Source of the DNA: Polaribacter butkevichii
GTDB taxonomy: Bacteria > Bacteroidota > Bacteroidia > Flavobacteriales > Flavobacteriaceae
Length of the DNA: 64,000 nt
Direction: 5' to 3'
Assembly (NCBI RefSeq): GCF_038024105.1
Contig: NZ_CP150661.1
Span: 3,687,501-3,751,500, forward strand
Each line of letters begins with the position of its first letter. Within the stretch, counting starts at the first letter, position 1. The notes under the pieces were generated by a model. It saw only the letters and a program-made list of their open reading frames with translations. It ran no database searches and was not told the origin of the DNA. A program made the translations under genes and the position numbers. This document shows positions 61,062 through 64,000 of this stretch, one piece after another.

Positions 61062-61826
61062 TTAAAATTTTTCAAAAACACCTAAACCAAACAAAGCAAA
61101 ATCATATTTTACAGGATCGTTTTTGTCTAATTTTCTTAAATTTTTATCCAATTCAGAAAGTGCTTTCCAATCGTTTTGTTTCCTTAAAAGTAGTTTTAAT
61201 TTACGTGCAACATTGCCAGAATGTACATCTAAAGGGCAAGATAAATTTGCAGATTTATGTGTTTTCCAAAGGCCAAAATCGACTCCTTTATTATCATCTC
61301 TAACCATCCAACGTAAGAACATATTTATTCTTTTTGCAGCCGAATTTTTTAGCGGATCAGAAATGTGTTTTTGTGTTCTTTGTTGATGGTTAACTTCAAA
61401 AAAAACGTCTTTTAAATGATGAATTGCGTTCTTATAATCGGTTTCTTTTTTATTTACTAATAAAACATTTTCTAATCCTTTATGGTAGGTGTAAATGTGT
61501 TTTAAAGACCTAACAAATTGTTGTAGGTCGATTGCATTAAAAGTTCTGTGTACAAAACCGTCAAGAGATGATAAATCGCTTTCTTGATGATTCATTACAA
61601 AATCAAAAGGAGCGTTATCAAAAAGATTCATCATTTTTGTAGCGTTCCTGATAATCATGGTTCTGTTACCCCAAGAAATGGTTGCAGCTAAAAAAGCAGC
61701 AATTTCAATATCTTCTTTTTTAGAAAATAAATGTGGTATTTGTATCGGATCAGACTCAATAAACTTTGGGTTGTTGTATAGAATTACTTTTTCATCTAAA
61801 AACTCTTTTAGTTCTTTTTGAGTCAT
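61062..61826 (-). CDS. TIGR02757-family protein (DUF2400)
   Basis: A 254-residue conserved protein: NNPKFIESDPIQIPHLFSKK, EIAAFLAATISWGNRTMIIR, GFVHRTFNAID, RINMFLRWMVRDD, and the C-terminal CPLDVHSGNVARKL and YDFALFGLGVFEKF. A common Bacteroidetes protein of unknown function, possibly related to HhH DNA-glycosylases by its end motif. It follows the ABC-ATPase gene by 5 nt. Confidence 0.88.
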   Translation of the reverse strand: MTQKELKEFLDEKVILYNNPKFIESDPIQIPHLFSKKEDIEIAAFLAATISWGNRTMIIRNATKMMNLFDNAPFDFVMNHQESDLSSLDGFVHRTFNAIDLQQFVRSLKHIYTYHKGLENVLLVNKKETDYKNAIHHLKDVFFEVNHQQRTQKHISDPLKNSAAKRINMFLRWMVRDDNKGVDFGLWKTHKSANLSCPLDVHSGNVARKLKLLLRKQNDWKALSELDKNLRKLDKNDPVKYDFALFGLGVFEKF

Positions 61827-61831
61827 AAAAA

Positions 61832-62500
61832 TTAGTTTTTTTCTACTATTTTACCATCAATCATGGTTAGTTTTCTATCTGCCATATTGGCTAATTCTTC
61901 GTTATGAGTAATAATTACGAAGGTTTGTCCAAATTCATCACGTAGTTTAAAAAATAGCTCATGTAAATTCTTTGCAGACTCACTATCTAAATTACCACTA
62001 GGTTCATCAGCTAAAATAACAGAAGGATTGTTAATTAAGGCTCTAGCAACCGCAACTCTTTGTTGTTCTCCTCCAGAAAGTTCGTTGGGTTTATGGCTTA
62101 TTCTATGAGATAAACCTAAGAAATTTAAAATTTCGTTTGCTCTTTTTTCTGTTTCTTGTTTCGTTTTTTTAGCAATAAATGCAGGTATACAAACGTTTTC
62201 TAAAGCGGTAAACTCTGGTAGTAATTGATGAAATTGAAAAATAAAACCAATATGCTTGTTTCTAAACGAAGAGAGCTCTTTGTCTGCTAAGTTTTTAAGT
62301 GAAACATTGTTTAATTTTAGTTCGAAATTTTCGTTCTTTTTAGGTTTGTCTAAAGTACCTAAAATTTGGAGTAAGGTAGTTTTTCCTGCTCCAGATGGAC
62401 CAACAATAGCTACAATTTCTCCTTTTTTTATGTGTAAATCTACTCCTTTTAAAACTTCTACATCCCCATAATATTTGTGAATGTTTTTACCTATTATCAT
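61832..62500 (-). CDS. LolD-like ABC transporter ATPase
   Basis: A 222-residue ATPase with Walker [19 protein letters not shown]-loop [13 protein letters not shown], signature [15 protein letters not shown], Walker [14 protein letters not shown] and switch His in VIITHNEEL. It groups with LolD/MacB-type ATPases for lipoprotein release or efflux. The partner permease is not in this window, so the subtype is uncertain. Confidence 0.9.
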   Translation of the reverse strand: MIIGKNIHKYYGDVEVLKGVDLHIKKGEIVAIVGPSGAGKTTLLQILGTLDKPKKNENFELKLNNVSLKNLADKELSSFRNKHIGFIFQFHQLLPEFTALENVCIPAFIAKKTKQETEKRANEILNFLGLSHRISHKPNELSGGEQQRVAVARALINNPSVILADEPSGNLDSESAKNLHELFFKLRDEFGQTFVIITHNEELANMADRKLTMIDGKIVEKN

Positions 62501-62602
62501 ACTTAAAAACTTTGTAACGAATGTATAAAAAAGAAATCAGAAAAATATACAACTGAATTTTAAATCTAAACCAATTAAATTGTTTCTTCTGTAGGGTTTC
62601 AA

Positions 62603-62662
62603 AACCTTGTAGGTCTAGAAAGTGAGCAAAAAACACCTACAAGGTTAGAAAAACCTTGCAGG
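62603..62662. repeat. Intergenic repeat with three copies of AACCTTGNAGG
   Basis: AACCTTGTAGGT (62603-62614), its exact complement ACCTACAAGGTT (62635-62646), and a third copy AACCTTGCAGG (62652-62662). It lies between the ABC-ATPase and DUF5916 genes. A candidate for a dispersed family seen in Flavobacteriia. Confidence 0.65.
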
Positions 62663-62678
62663 AGGAGTAGGTTTGAAT

Positions 62679-64000
62679 TTATAAAATATTTTTCAATTTA
62701 TTATAATCGATAAAATATACAAGTCTTACAGAAAAGGTATGTCTTTGAGATTGATCGAATAGGTTGTCTAAATTTTTACTAAAATTTAAATCTGCATTGG
62801 TGTCTTCATTAAAAATAGAATTTCTGTAAAAAGCAATTAATTGACTACCAGGAGCAAACTGCCAAATGTAATTTAAGTCTAAATTCCAACTATTAAAGTT
62901 TACGTTGTCTCCCGTATATGTGGTGTTTGGGTTTAAATTTCCTTCAGAATTTAGGTTGTGATATCCTGTGTAATTTACAGCACCCCAATAATGTCTAAAA
63001 CTTAATGATAATGAAGATTTTGTACTAAAACTGTATTTACCAGCAATAGTGTTGGTATAGTTTTTTCGATCTCTCATTCCGAAAATAATGGTTGTGTTTT
63101 CTTCATCTACATAACCTTGATCGTTGTTTGTTTTGTTATAACTTAATTTATATTGTAAAGAAAATTGATTGGTAAAACGGTAACGAGGAGCCACACTAAA
63201 TCCGTAGGCTAGTTTTGGGTTTTCGCTATACCCCGTGTAATAGATATCTGCATTTAATTCTAATTTCTTTTGTGAGTTGGTAGAGATCCAGCCATTGATG
63301 TTTTTTCGTTCTGGTTGTAAAAAATAAATTCCACTTGTAGTACCTTGTCTAGGTTCAAAGAAGTCTTTTTCTTGGGTGCCATAATTTAGATTCCCTCCAA
63401 AAGTAAAACGCTTTCTTGTTTGGGCTTCAAACCTAGCACTCGCATTATAACCTGTATAGATACCAGAAAAATGCTGAAAATTAAGGTTATTGTAATAATA
63501 AAAATTATACCAATTATAGTTTTTAGTGGGTTGTAAAGTTCTCCAACCAGCACTTCCGTATATTGTTTGTTCATTATTACTAAATAGAATTCCTAAGTCG
63601 TTTGGGTTAAAATCTTTGTTTTCAAAATTGTAACCGAGTTCCCAATTCCAATGTCCAGAATTATATCCAAAGCTATTATCAAAAGTATAGCCAGTGTTAG
63701 GGTTATTAATATCATCAGTAATATTACTCATTTTTACAGATCCATCTGCATTGTATTTACTATCTTTTGTTTCTATATGCCAATCTAGGGCAGTAACATT
63801 GGCGTCTCTAAAGCGTCCATCTCTAGTAACATTTGTATTGATTAATGTTACCGTAGAATTCTGATTAAACTGTTGGTCTAAAACTAAAATATTATAATTT
63901 GTAAAAGGGGCTATTACTTCTTTTCTAGTGTCTCCTGTAGTATTGTTTTTTATGGTTGCTTCTGTTTTTTCTGTAATTGCATTAAAGAAACCTATTCCTA
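62679..64000 (-). CDS. DUF5916 outer-membrane-type protein (C-terminal part)
   Basis: The reading frame is open from the window edge, so the N-terminus is missing. The visible ~440 residues are from the C-terminal beta-rich part of the DUF5916 family, whose full proteins (~800 residues) often begin with a family-9 carbohydrate-binding-like domain. Visible features: VTRDGRFRDANVTALDWHIE near the edge, NSFGYNSGHWNWELGYNF, many aromatic strand pairs, and YIWQFAPGSQLIAFYRNS. The end lacks a strict aromatic terminal residue. An outer-membrane barrel is likely, function unknown. Confidence 0.8.
   Translation of the reverse strand, partial: GIGFFNAITEKTEATIKNNTTGDTRKEVIAPFTNYNILVLDQQFNQNSTVTLINTNVTRDGRFRDANVTALDWHIETKDSKYNADGSVKMSNITDDINNPNTGYTFDNSFGYNSGHWNWELGYNFENKDFNPNDLGILFSNNEQTIYGSAGWRTLQPTKNYNWYNFYYYNNLNFQHFSGIYTGYNASARFEAQTRKRFTFGGNLNYGTQEKDFFEPRQGTTSGIYFLQPERKNINGWISTNSQKKLELNADIYYTGYSENPKLAYGFSVAPRYRFTNQFSLQYKLSYNKTNNDQGYVDEENTTIIFGMRDRKNYTNTIAGKYSFSTKSSLSLSFRHYWGAVNYTGYHNLNSEGNLNPNTTYTGDNVNFNSWNLDLNYIWQFAPGSQLIAFYRNSIFNEDTNADLNFSKNLDNLFDQSQRHTFSVRLVYFIDYNKLKNIL

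Overview
The window reads as chromosome of a marine Flavobacteriaceae bacterium, Polaribacter- or Tenacibaculum-like. The evidence is very AT-rich DNA, promoters of the Bacteroidetes type (TAnnTTTG at -7), many lipoproteins with short lipoboxes, and family-typical genes (long-form PurM, DUF2652, DUF5916, TIGR02757, BatA, a curli locus with Bacteroidetes architecture). No rRNA, tRNA, CRISPR array, IS element or prophage is visible. Genus assignment is inference.

Layout. 1-5.6 kb is a curli (functional amyloid) operon: major curlin, a strong internal terminator, minor curlin, a CsgE with an extra N-terminal domain resembling CsgH, CsgF, a CsgG with an added outer-membrane-barrel-like domain, and a large lipoprotein. 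purM follows. 7.0-11.3 kb is an accessory patch: a ParD antitoxin whose ParE partner is reduced to 18 codons, a secreted orphan, an anti-phage dCTP deaminase (DCD/AvcD type) bracketed by direct repeats, and a TPR protein. 11.8-17.8 kb holds a class II (B12) ribonucleotide reductase behind an FNR/CRP-like palindrome, facing a three-gene RimK / GCS2 ligase / N-formylglutamate-amidohydrolase-like operon that looks like a small peptide or amide-conjugate pathway.

18.4-30.2 kb is mostly housekeeping: ACC-deaminase-like enzyme, LysM glucosaminidase, DUF2652, RluD, PASTA protein, Ddl, CoaD, M14 peptidase, lactonase and a polytopic membrane protein. A four-helix-bundle (23S intervening-sequence-type) gene sits between ddl and coaD inside nested inverted repeats. 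30.4-33.2 kb is a second accessory patch: a controller-type XRE regulator abutting a PD-(D/E)xK-DUF2075 nuclease/helicase, two perfect ATACA-N3-TGTAT operators, and a divergent orphan gene. This is the best candidate for a little-described defence system.

33.2-43.1 kb contains a SulP transporter, NUDIX/pyrE (start codons 7 bp apart), BirA, and the run rsfS-ftsH-LUD-cdsA-psd-ACBP-yceI that couples proteostasis and phospholipid synthesis. 43.1-64 kb contains an epimerase, a vWA/MoxR-like ATPase pair, DUF819, DUF2490, an SPFH-DUF4177-membrane protein-hydrolase-Arc operon, S1/P1 nuclease, two thioredoxin-fold proteins, a DEAD-box helicase, an esterase, a dihydroorotase-like protein lacking the HxH metal motif behind a BatA protein, TIGR02757, a LolD-like ATPase and the C-terminal part of a DUF5916 protein cut by the window edge.
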